The notes under the pieces are model-generated. The model saw only the letters and a list, made by a program, of their open reading frames with translations, was not told where the DNA came from and made no database searches. From Hepatocystis sp. ex Piliocolobus tephrosceles (taxonomy: Eukaryota; Apicomplexa; Aconoidasida; Haemosporida; Plasmodiidae), in contig CABPSV020000146.1 in the NCBI GenBank assembly GCA_902459845.2, positions 1 to 26,277 on the forward strand: a stretch of DNA of 26,277 bases, written 5' to 3'. Position 1 is the stretch's first letter, and each line of letters starts with the position of its first letter. The position numbers and the translations under genes are program-made. This document shows, piece by piece, positions 14,046 to 22,078 of the stretch.

Positions 14046-14694
14046 TACTTTTTCGACTCGTTTGTTAATTTCTTGGATATATCAGTTAATACAAAAATTC
14101 GATTGAGATAAAGAAATAAATTTTGACTTTGTTTTAATATGTCTACAATATTATTAGCATTCATCATCATATTTTGATTATTAATTATATCAATATGATA
14201 TATTTCGTACATGTTTATAATTAATAAATTTTGATTTAACACTAAGTTTTCTTCAATTTCCGATATAATTTCACTTATGTTGGATATAATGTATGTTTTA
14301 TTTTCATCCTGTTTTACTTCAAATTCGATTCTGTTAAAATTGTTTTTTATCTTTAATAGGTACTGTAATTGGTGGTAAAAAAAAAAAAAGAAAAAGTGGA
14401 CGCATGTGTAAATGCATATACATAACAAAGTAATAATGCACATAACAAAGTAATAATGCACATAACAAAGTAATAATGTACATAACAAAGTAATAATGTA
14501 CATAACAAAGTAATAATGCACATAACAAAGTAATAATGCACATAACAAAGTAATAATGCACATAACAAAGTAATAATGCACATAACAAAGTAATAATGCA
14601 CATAACAAAGTAATAATGTACATAACAAAGTAATAATGTACATAACAAAGTAATGATGTACATAACAAAGTAATAATGCATATTGCAAGGTAGT

Positions 14695-14726
<32 letters not shown>

Positions 14727-16128
14727 CTCTCTTACCCTTTCAATAGCATTTTCTTTATTTGCCTTGTCACAAATATTAATAATATTTGTTATTTTATTAT
14801 CTATGTTTAATTTTAATAACTCATTGAACGTTATGTTGTTAAAGTCTATTTTATTTTCTTCGTTAATTATTTGTGAAATCTGTAAATGAGTTAGTATAAA
14901 AAAAAAAAAAAAAATATATGTAAGCGATAGGATGAGTAATCTGTGTTAACGCTTTGTAATGACAACCACACACACACACACGTAATGCAACATACAACAT
15001 GCAACACGCAACATACAACATACAACATACAACATACAACATACAACATACAACATACAACATACAACATACAACATACAACATACAACATGCAACCATA
15101 TAAAAACTAAAAAAAATATCCTATTTTTTAATCTAATATATTACCTGATTTTTATGTCTCTCTTGTATACTCGGTTTTCTCAAAGCAATAAGCAAAGAAA
15201 CATATAAATTAAAAAACTGTGCTCTTTCATTCATTTTTTTGATTAAACTGGCTTTATTCTTATAATATTTATTTGCATACTTATTAATTTTATTCATATT
15301 TTTTAGAATCAAATTAAAATCATCTTCTAACTTTTTATGATTTAATAAATTTAATTTTTTATCAAATCGTTCATCCATGTTTTTTATGGTTTTATACACT
15401 GACCAAAATGTATGGTATAAATTTAGTTCCTTAAAAAAGAAAGAGAAAAGGAAAATGTGGATGTGCGTGGAATACATTTATAGATATATATAAATGCGTA
15501 TATATGAACGTATGTATGCACGTATGCATGCATGTATGTATGTACGTGCACTGTTGCTTACATTTTGAATCTGTAACAATATGGTAAAATCAGATGTTTG
15601 TATGTTAAAAATTCGTTCACGATAATTAATTTGTTTCGACTCTTTTATCAAATTAGCTAGTTGGTTTTGAACAGTTAGAATAAACTTATTTATACTAATA
15701 TAATTAGTTTCATCATTAAAACTTTTAATAGATTGTACATTTTCTTTCATATCGACAATACTACTTTGAAATTTGGATTCTTCATTTATTAATTCTTCTA
15801 ATAAAACATTTTTTTGTTTCGCTATGTTTTGATTAACTTCTTTTAACATATTTTCTATTTTGTTTGGACGATTTATTATTTTCCAATAAGATAGATAATC
15901 ATCACTTGAAAATTTATAATTCAATTTATTTAAACAATTAAACAAAATGTTTATTTCTTTAATATCGTGTAAAACAAATGTAAGACTTTTTTTTATATCT
16001 TTTATATATTCATCCTTTTCATAAATTTCTTGAATGTTGCTTGTTTTTTTTTTTAGTCTTAAAATTATGGAGTTGTAAAACATTAAATTCGATGTATATT
16101 TTTCTTTGTACCTATGGAAAATTGTGAC

Positions 16129-16164
<36 letters not shown>

Positions 16165-16298
16165 GGATAAATAAAAGTGGCGATTATAGGTGTGCATATG
16201 TTCTATTCGACTTTTGTCATCTATCCGTTTTTCTAGGCGTAACTCATAGGAGAACGTATATAAATTATGTGATACCCACTACTCAGTATGGAATATAA

Positions 16299-16335
<37 letters not shown>

Positions 16336-17418
16336 GGTATGAATCAGTGCTATGTCATTAAAATTAGAAAAAAAAAAAATTGTTTGTTTTACTATTGCCA
16401 CTAACTACCACTAACTACCACTAACTACCACTGACAGTAGCCTACCTTTGCACAATAATGTCAATAAGAGCCTTAACATAATTAGTAATTTCGTTAATAA
16501 TAAAAAGTTTTATATCCTTAGATTTGACCAAAAATACTCCCAAATTTATATTCTCCTCAATTGTGTCATTTATATTTTGTATTTTTTCTTGGTTTTTGTT
16601 TATTATATTTTGAATATGTTCCACACTTGTATTTATATCTATATTTTTTATAGCCTCATTAATATTAAACGTTAGTATGCCTGAGTGTTTATTTATTTTT
16701 TCTAAATAATTATTCACTAGTATGTTTGATTCTTCAAATATTTTTTTTACTTGATTTAATTTCCCATTTATAAAAATGTCATTTTCTTTCATACAATTAT
16801 AAAATATGAATTTATCATTTTTAAATACTTGTGGTATAATTAACTTTTCAATTTTTACTATTTGTTGATATTTTATTAAAGTGGAAATTATAATTTCTTC
16901 AATTTTTTCATAAAATGAAAATGAATTGTTATCTAAAATAAATTTGGTACACTCAAACTTTCTTGTTATATTAATTACAAATACAGGAGTGTAATTTTTT
17001 TTTTTTTTATAACTTATCATATTATTTATAAACATTGATATAAAGTTTTCTATATTACTTATTAGCATTTCGTTTATTTTCTTTTCAAGCATAAGTTTTA
17101 ATATATTAAAAAAAATACGTATCTTTGTATATTTATATGTTTCAATAGACACATCTTTAAGAATATAATTTCCTTTGGCGCAGTCTTTTAGGTTCTCTTC
17201 GATAGTGAATTTTATATCGCTCATCCAGATGTTGTTGACTGTTTCGAAGGACTAAAATAAAAAAAAATAAAATAAAATAATAATGAAATAAAAAAAAAAA
17301 AAAAAAAAAAAATGAAGGATAGGATAGAATAGAAGGTAGGAAAAAAACATAGATGAGTAACATATGTGTGTGTATCCATATGTATGTACGTAAACCCACG
17401 AACATATATCATGTGCAT

Positions 17419-17470
<52 letters not shown>

Positions 17471-19364
17471 TTACCTTCAAAATGGACGTATTTTGCAACT
17501 GGTAAAATTCATTCAATTCAAATGGGTTAGTAATATTCATATCAAATATAATTATATTTATTAAAGAACATTTTTTGGATATGTCTAAAAATGTTTTAGT
17601 AACTTTTGCATTTTCAAATAATACACATTTTTTAATCATATTTTGTTTATTTTCAAAATCATAATGGTAATATTTTATTTTTTTTTTATTTTTATCGATC
17701 TTTTCAACAAGATAATAACTACCACAACTGATATTGTGACTGATGTTATTATTGAAATTATTTCCCACTGTCTGATTCGAAATACATCTACCTAACCATA
17801 CATTACAAAAGTTATTTAAATCATCAGCAATAGTATTAATATTTTTGTAATCTTTCATATGAGCATCATTTTTTATTATATTTTTTACATCCTCCATCAC
17901 ACAATTATATTTTAAATACGTATGATCTATTTCTGAATAACGTCTTCTTTTTTTTATTACATTTGATTTGTTTTTAATAGCATTTATTACTTTTTCTACA
18001 TAAATAATTGGATTTTCAGTAGTAAAGAAAAATTGAATTCTATGAATTTCGAAAAAATCATTAGATGTTTTTTTTTTGGCTTTAAATAAATTACTATTAT
18101 AATTATACCCATATATACAAATATCATCAAATGTACTTTGAAAAATATTTACATCTGGTGAAATTACTCCTTTTGCTTTTAATGAAACACCAACTTTGTC
18201 TTTTACATCATTTAATTTTACATTATTTTTATCATTATTTTTATCATTATTTTTATCATTATTTTTATCATTATTTTTATCATTATTTTTATCATTATTT
18301 TTATCACTATTTGTATGATTATTGTTATAATTTTGATTAACATTAGTGCTATTATTATATGTGTTAATATCGTTAACTACTCCCTTTTCGTTCTTTATTT
18401 CAAACCCACTTATATTCTCTTCTTCTTTTAACTCTTCTAATATATCTTCTGTCGTAAAAATGTCAAAAGATGAATCCTCATAATTTATTATGTCTGTCCA
18501 ATTAAAACTAAGTTCTTCTGCATCAAGATTTTCTTTTTTCTCGTTTAACAACTCATAGATATTAATCCTTTTATATAATTTTTTTAATTTTTCTATTGCT
18601 ATAAATCTAGGCTCTCTTTCCTTTTTATTTTTATAAGGAACAAACAACTTGCATTTTTTTTCTTTCGATAAAAAATCACTTTCGCGGTATTCACTAACTT
18701 TGAATACGTCTATACAAGTTGGAAGAAAAGGAGATTAACACACAAACATGTGCGCGTGTATATATATATATATATATACATATATATACATACATAACCA
18801 TAATAAGTATTTATGTGGAAAATATGAAAATGCTCAACTGGCAAGACTAACTCTTTAATTGTAATGATATAGTGATATATTTATCTTATTCATTTTTCAT
18901 TCTTACCATCATCACTTGCATCATATACAAAATTTTGCGCTGGTAAATAATTACTTTCTTTATTTTTCCCCCTATCTATTTTCTTCACATTTTCTGTTAT
19001 TAAACTCTACACAAAAAGTGTACCACATGTTTCAGTTAATATATTAATATATATTAATATGTATTATTATACATATATACATATGTACAATTTTTTTTTT
19101 ATTCCTTAACTTACATTTGCATACTTTGTCTAATTAAAAATATGTAAGACGTTTTTTTTTTTATAAGCTCTATTTCAAAGTTTCAGAAAAAAAATTTTCA
19201 TATTATATCTTTACAATATCTATCAAATTGCCTACAGACATATATATACATATATATATTATACATATATATGTATATTTTTTATTTACTTTTAAGTTTT
19301 CTGATTGACAGAAAATGTTTGATAGAAAAATATTTTGTTTGGCTTCAGCATTTCTTATACCCAT
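530..19364 (-). CDS. Dynein heavy chain (nine exons in window, C-terminus off the left edge)
   Basis: Motor subunit of a dynein complex: an AAA+ ATPase that moves along microtubules. Proposed exons: 19364-19290, 19006-18907, 18709-17475, 17251-16446, 16111-15562, 15429-15145, 14879-14736, 14362-14049, 13934-530; phases match at every junction (5,638 codons). Domains by residue: tail 1-~880; linker ~880-1590, with an LRKPSIQERH block, QSQNLFLYLNRIF, and LDLKRAHFNRFYFLS; AAA1 P-loop GLSGTGKTET ~1642 with FCFDEFNR Walker B and INPYYKGRSSLPNNVKALFR; AAA2 P-loop region ~2150 with WIENLNSVLDESKILCLS; AAA3 ~2851; AAA4 ~3211; stalk and microtubule-binding domain ~3790-4120; AAA5 ~4122-4240; AAA6 and C-terminal region to 5638. 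Long repeat-rich insertions sit between domains. Whether it is axonemal or cytoplasmic cannot be told; Plasmodium uses axonemal dyneins in male gametes. Family assignment is very secure. The last ~150-200 residues are missing. Confidence 0.96.
1680..1868 (-). repeat. Acidic run and 18-bp INNKKS repeat in a late dynein insertion
   Basis: About five copies of an 18-bp unit encoding INNKKS (~1775-1868), followed in the protein by an acidic Glu/Asp run (~1680-1735). They form an insertion between FRLWIST..VTLENVPNLK and the conserved FHSLIQERNKF block. A smaller 24-bp repeat (STNGNMGS, ~981-1049) lies further on. Confidence 0.88.
3168..3377 (-). repeat. In-frame 18-bp repeat encoding EKSVTS/EKNVTS
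   Basis: About 11 copies of an 18-bp unit in a charged, Ser-rich insertion (residues ~4654-4934) within the AAA6 region of the dynein heavy chain. A further 21-bp repeat (~2885-2947, three copies of NVNLDYK) lies in the same insertion. Confidence 0.9.
4303..4412 (-). repeat. In-frame 15-bp repeat encoding SITPT
   Basis: About seven copies of a 15-bp unit (ttgtaggtgtaatac on the plus strand) in a Thr/Ser/Pro-rich insertion of about 90 residues after AAA5. Confidence 0.9.
6308..7295 (-). repeat. Cluster of three in-frame tandem repeats (AAA4 to stalk insertion)
   Basis: Three different coding repeats sit together in the dynein gene. About nine 18-bp units (7134-7295) encode VSGVDA or VSVTDA. 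Ten 24-bp units (6483-6722) encode VGIETGTK. About six 15-bp units (6308-6406) encode GTTPT. All periods are multiples of three, so copy number can vary without frameshift. The block is visibly less AT-rich than its surroundings. It lies between the end of AAA4 (IAKNFF) and the conserved KIHKHV helix before stalk coil 1. Confidence 0.93.
9030..10110 (-). repeat. Low-complexity insertion between AAA2 and AAA3, with KDKN repeat
   Basis: About 360 residues of charged and Asn/Ser-rich sequence separate conserved AAA2 and AAA3 blocks. It includes a 12-bp unit (10027-10100) encoding NKDK repeats and KKKKK runs. Nothing in it resembles a known domain. Confidence 0.82.
13009..13320 (-). repeat. DDY and VTNA repeats inside the dynein linker
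   Basis: A 9-bp unit (about 13258-13318) encodes DDY repeats, and a 12-bp unit (about 13015-13096) encodes VTNT/VTNA repeats. Together they form an insertion in the linker between the FYNVKKKIHNTILEYKKLL helix and the LLSKNSQIVLIVMDLFW segment. Confidence 0.9.
14009..14044. repeat. 36-base homopolymer next to the intron 8 donor
   Basis: T36 on the plus strand (poly(A) in the transcript) starting directly after the GTAC of the exon 8 donor. A 15-base complementary tract at 13944-13958 precedes the intron's acceptor. Confidence 0.95.
14049..14362 (-). CDS. Dynein heavy chain exon 8 (linker)
   Basis: A 314-nt exon after a TTACAG acceptor, beginning YLLKIKNNFNRIEF. It contains KQSQNLFLYLNRIFVLTDI, matching the linker pattern V-Q-x-x-W-x-Y-L-x-x-I-F, here with Trp replaced by Phe. 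It ends in phase 2 (AA) before GTACAAAA, so the Lys codon is completed by the first G of exon 9. The donor abuts a 36-base A tract on the sense strand. Confidence 0.92.
14421..14680. repeat. 20-bp minisatellite, 13 copies, in dynein intron 7
   Basis: Thirteen contiguous copies of cataacaaagtaataatg[c/t]a fill 14421-14680 exactly. Variants are limited to c/t near the end of the unit and one aatgatg copy. It lies wholly inside the intron between exons 7 and 8. Confidence 0.96.
14736..14879 (-). CDS. Dynein heavy chain exon 7 (linker)
   Basis: A small 144-nt, 48-codon exon between a TTTACAG acceptor and a GTAAGAG donor, phase 0 at both ends. It encodes ISQIINEENKIDFNN through INICDKANKENAIER. 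It continues exon 6 as expected for the family: after RHW comes a segment ending near A-x-x-E-x-x-I-E. It is easily missed because it has no ATG and lies between two minisatellite-bearing introns. Confidence 0.9.
14987..15091. repeat. 7-bp minisatellite, 15 copies, in dynein intron 6
   Basis: Fifteen units of [a/g]caacat with g-starting variants at the edges. It is preceded by a CA dinucleotide run (about 14965-14981). It lies inside the intron between exons 6 and 7, upstream of a 17-base sense-strand T tract and the acceptor. Confidence 0.95.
15145..15429 (-). CDS. Dynein heavy chain exon 6 (linker N2 region)
   Basis: A 285-nt, 95-codon exon in phase 0 at both ends (TTTTTTAAG acceptor, CAG|GTAATA donor). 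It carries LYHTFWSVYKTI and ends with SLLIALRKPSIQERHKNQ. The last block matches the family pattern L-R-N-P-x-[LM]-R-x-R-H-W, a hallmark of the dynein linker, and fixes frame and identity. Confidence 0.93.
15562..16111 (-). CDS. Dynein heavy chain exon 5 (tail to linker)
   Basis: A 550-nt exon. Acceptor CCATAG at 16113-16112 supplies the G that completes an AGG codon begun in exon 4. It continues as YKEKYTSNLMFYNSIILR and ends ILLQIQN before GTAAGC. It is the helical region just before the conserved linker. Confidence 0.88.
16399..16432. repeat. 10-bp direct repeat in dynein intron 4
   Basis: Three copies of ctaactacca plus a diverging fourth. They lie close to the exon 4 donor, in an intron that also has a (TA)n run (~16287-16312) and a sense-strand poly(T) tract (16133-16160) before the acceptor. 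Confidence 0.85.
16446..17251 (-). CDS. Dynein heavy chain exon 4 (tail)
   Basis: An 806-nt exon starting after a TTTTAG acceptor (SFETVNNIWMSDIKF) and ending in phase 2 before GTAGGC. The ATG at 17224 is internal: nine in-frame codons precede it back to the acceptor. The protein is rich in Asn, Ile and Lys and mostly helical-looking, consistent with the heavy-chain tail. Confidence 0.88.
17420..17467. repeat. 48-base homopolymer next to the intron 3 donor
   Basis: An unbroken run of 48 T on the plus strand (A in the transcript) starting a few bases after the exon 3 donor. The same intron has a 23-base A run on the plus strand at 17290-17312 (U in the transcript) before its acceptor. Confidence 0.95.
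17475..18709 (-). CDS. Dynein heavy chain exon 3 (N-terminal tail)
   Basis: A 1,235-nt exon with acceptor TATAG at 18711-18710 and donor AAG|GTAATA at 17474. There is no ATG where the frame opens, so the exon must be entered by splicing. It encodes hydrophilic tail sequence, including DVFKVSEYRESDF at its start and an NDKN tetrapeptide repeat (18221-18304). The tail of dynein heavy chains binds intermediate and light chains; this part is not conserved enough to name subregions. Confidence 0.85.
18221..18304 (-). repeat. In-frame 12-bp repeat encoding NDKN in dynein exon 3
   Basis: Seven copies of a 12-bp unit (ttatttttatca on the plus strand) encode a hydrophilic NDKN run in the N-terminal tail. 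Confidence 0.92.
18907..19006 (-). CDS. Dynein heavy chain exon 2
   Basis: A 100-nt exon bounded by a TGTGTAG acceptor and a strong GTAAGA donor (GT at 18906-18905). It encodes 33 residues beginning SLITENVKK and leaves one base (G), which with the first two bases of exon 3 makes a GAC codon. Phase agreement on both sides supports it. It belongs to the poorly conserved N-terminal tail. Confidence 0.75.
19290..19364 (-). CDS. Dynein heavy chain exon 1 (proposed start codon)
   Basis: Short 25-codon exon beginning with ATG at 19364 (MGIRNAEAKQ) and ending before a GTAAAT donor at 19289. An in-frame TAA at 19398-19400 lies upstream with no other ATG between. The exon ends in phase 0, as required by exon 2. 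It is too short to recognise by homology; the start rests on splice logic, so a further upstream exon cannot be excluded. Confidence 0.6.
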
Positions 19365-19425
19365 CTTAATTATATAGATTCCCCCTGACCAATGTGTTTA
19401 TTCCTGTTTAAAACGTGTACATACA

Positions 19426-19460
<35 letters not shown>

Positions 19461-19774
19461 ATTTATTTATTTATCTGGTAGTTAAAAAATAATGGACCTT
19501 TTTTATTATATTTTTTTATTTCCGATATTGGTATATATATATATATATATATGTCTGTGCATGTATGTGTGTATAGCGGTAAAATGCTAAAATAATATAA
19601 AAAACATTTTGTGCGAAAGTAGTAAAAGAAAAGGAAAAAAAAGAATATATAAAATGCGTATAATATTTTTGTATATTCATTAAAAGCCTTTTTTTTTTTA
19701 TTAATGTTTCATTTTCACAATTTATAAAGTTAAAAAAAAAAATGTTTCTGTGTATATATTATATTAAAGAGTTA

Positions 19775-19824
19775 TTAAGACAAGATAGTTTTTATACCGT
19801 TTTCCCTCACATGTATTGTCTTAA
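19775..19824. repeat. 9-bp perfect inverted repeat in the dynein 5' flank
   Basis: ttaagacaa at 19775-19783 and its reverse complement ttgtcttaa at 19816-19824 flank a 32-base loop. That loop is less AT-rich than its surroundings. It lies about 410-460 bp upstream of the proposed dynein start codon. Confidence 0.5.
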
Positions 19825-20152
19825 ACGCAGTAAAACAAAAATAAGTAAGTAAGTAATAAATAAATAATAAATAAATAATAAATGAATAGATATATAGATG
19901 ATTCAAAATAAAAGATAAAATAACGGATTTAAAAATGATGTTTTTCTTAAATCATTTTGTTTTTTTTAAAGATAATATAAAACTGAAGAAATAAGTTTTA
20001 ATACTAAATTTTTTTTTCTTTTTTTTTTCTTTTTTATTTTACGTTACGCATGTATTTAAAGAAAAAAAAATAAATTTAAAGTTTTTTAAACCAGCTTAAG
20101 CCTATGTTCTAATTTAAAACTTATATGATCGTTTACATACACATATTAAGCG

Positions 20153-20199
20153 ATTTTGTTTCCTCCATTTTTTTGGAGTAATATGAGTGGAAACAAAAT
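20153..20199. repeat. 11-bp perfect inverted repeat (possible hairpin)
   Basis: attttgtttcc at 20153-20163 is matched by its exact reverse complement at 20189-20199. A small inner pair (tcca/tgga, 20164-20177) lies in the loop. It could be a structured UTR element or chance in AT-rich DNA, although the arms contain some G/C. Confidence 0.6.
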
Positions 20200-20504
20200 T
20201 TCATTTTATTATTATTATTTTTTTTTTAACTAAAAGAGTGTATTTTTTACAATTTAAAAAAAAACATAAAAAAAATCACGATTCTTATTGGTTATAACAA
20301 GAGTTGTGTACATATACATAAAATATAAAAAAAATATATATATATATACGTACATATGCGCATACATACATACATACAAACATATTATATATATATATAT
20401 ATATATAATTCATAATAAAAATGATACATTTTTTTATTTAAAAAAAAACACACGCAATAACGTATATATGTATAAATATATATAATAAATGTATATGATG
20501 ATAG

Positions 20505-20569
20505 GTGTATATGATAAGTGCATATGATAAGTGTATATGATAAGTGCATATGATAAGTGTATATGAATA
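20505..20569. repeat. 13-bp direct repeat, five copies, alternating variants
   Basis: Units gtgtatatgataa and gtgcatatgataa alternate strictly T, C, T, C, T over five contiguous copies, the last diverging at its end. This looks like duplication of a 26-bp dimer. Confidence 0.9.
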
Positions 20570-21016
20570 AAGGAAATGATTTAAAAGCATATTTAATTTA
20601 TAAGTATTGCATAAAGTATATTATTTAAAAAATTAAAGAAAAATGTATATGTATACATATGTAGTAAAAAAAGATTAATAATGGTACACTTTTAAAATCA
20701 AATGTAAAAATGGCAGATACGAGAGGTTCAATTAGTGCAAAAAAAAAAAAAAAAATAGTAAATGAAATAATTGAAATGAATAAAGTAAATGTAAAGCCAT
20801 AAACATCCGGTGTTAACATTTTTTTTTTTTTTTTTGTTAAGTATAAATGAAAATTTACAAGGAAAAAGCAGAAAAAAAAGGAAAAGGCAAAGAAAAAGAA
20901 ACAAAAAATGTTTAAACATAAATACCACACAATATCTATATTTTTGCAGCGTTTTCGTTTTGAAAATTTCCGACTGTCATTTGGTGCTATATATATATAT
21001 ATACATACATACATTA

Positions 21017-21998
21017 TCAAGAAGATGCTGATTTTTTTTTGTTCAGCGTTCCCAAAAGATACTGCTTCCTTATGATTAGTTGTTTTCCTATCAGATGCGC
21101 CATATATGGCGTACATAAAAAATCATTAGAACAATTTAAAAGATCTTTAATCTTCTTAATAGTTTTAAATATAATGTCTTCACAAGACCAGAAAATAATT
21201 TCTTTACGTCTTAATACGTTTGACTCTCTTAAACAAATAAGTTTAATATGGTTAGGAATATTCGGATGATTAAAATGAATATGTAAAGGCCCTATATACC
21301 ATGCGTGCATAATTTTATATGGAAGGCTATAGTAATAAATTGGCTTAAAAAAAAAGTTAACTGAATTTTTATTTTGAGCAGTATTTTGATCACACATTGG
21401 TAAACACAAATGTTCAAATGGTAAATGTATGTTCATAAATATATCTACATTTTTCATTTCTCCAAATAAAGAAGATTCATTTAAAAAATAATATATATTG
21501 TTACATACAGTATTTGAGTAAATAAATTTATTTTTTTTTATTTTATTATCACATTTGATACTTTGTTTAATAGCATTTATTAAATCATCTGTTTCGATAT
21601 GATTATTATGGGTACAATTTAAAATACCCTTATCCAACGTTTTTACTTTTTTTAAAATATTTTTATAATTTAAACAAACATCTTCACCATCACAAAAATC
21701 ACATTTATTTTCCTTGCTTTTAATTATGGTGTTGTATAAAGCAACTAAACATACTCTTGTATGAATGTTAAGGATGTTATCAGGGCAATATTTATTATTA
21801 TTGTTTAGTTGGTTGGTTTTTTCTGTCTTGACAAGCATTTTATTTATTGTACGATTTTTTTTTTCACTCCCTTTTACATTATCATCATTATTATCATCGT
21901 TATTATCATTATTATTATCATCAGTATTATCATTATTATTATCATCAGTATTATCATTATTATTTTTATTATTATTTTTATTATTATTTTTATTATTA

Positions 21999-22078
<80 letters not shown>

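Larger units (their letters stand above)
19365..21016. other. Intergenic region: kinase 3' flank and dynein 5' flank
   Basis: About 1.65 kb without a convincing gene. It contains many poly(A)/poly(T) and (TA)n tracts, for example near 19432-19456, 19530-19551 and 20388-20406. The half nearer 19365 should hold the dynein promoter and 5' UTR, because Plasmodium promoters lack clear consensus boxes. The part nearer 21016 should hold the kinase 3' UTR. The only distinct structures are two inverted repeats and one 13-bp direct repeat, listed separately. Confidence 0.75.

Noticed and set aside
13979..14688. Overlapping minus-strand frames made of repeated LLCYVHYYFVM-type sequence
   Set aside because: They are translations of the intronic 20-bp minisatellite. 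All three frames stay open because the unit has no stop codon. Only the segment 14362-14049 is a real exon.
14863..15099. Minus-strand frames with Cys-rich CCMLYVV repeats
   Set aside because: Translation of the 7-bp minisatellite in intron 6, without conserved protein features.
17466..18647. A separate gene starting near 18647
   Set aside because: There is no ATG there; the frame continues to an acceptor at 18710 and joins exon 2 in phase, so it is dynein exon 3.
19250..20480. Possible tRNA, snoRNA or other RNA gene in the AT-rich gap
   Set aside because: No cloverleaf, box A/B, C/D or H/ACA arrangement could be recognised; only isolated inverted repeats are present.
20625..21116. Minus-strand frame of 163 codons overlapping the kinase end
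   Set aside because: It runs through poly(T)/(A) sequence in the kinase 3' flank, overlaps the conserved kinase frame, and has no recognisable protein features.
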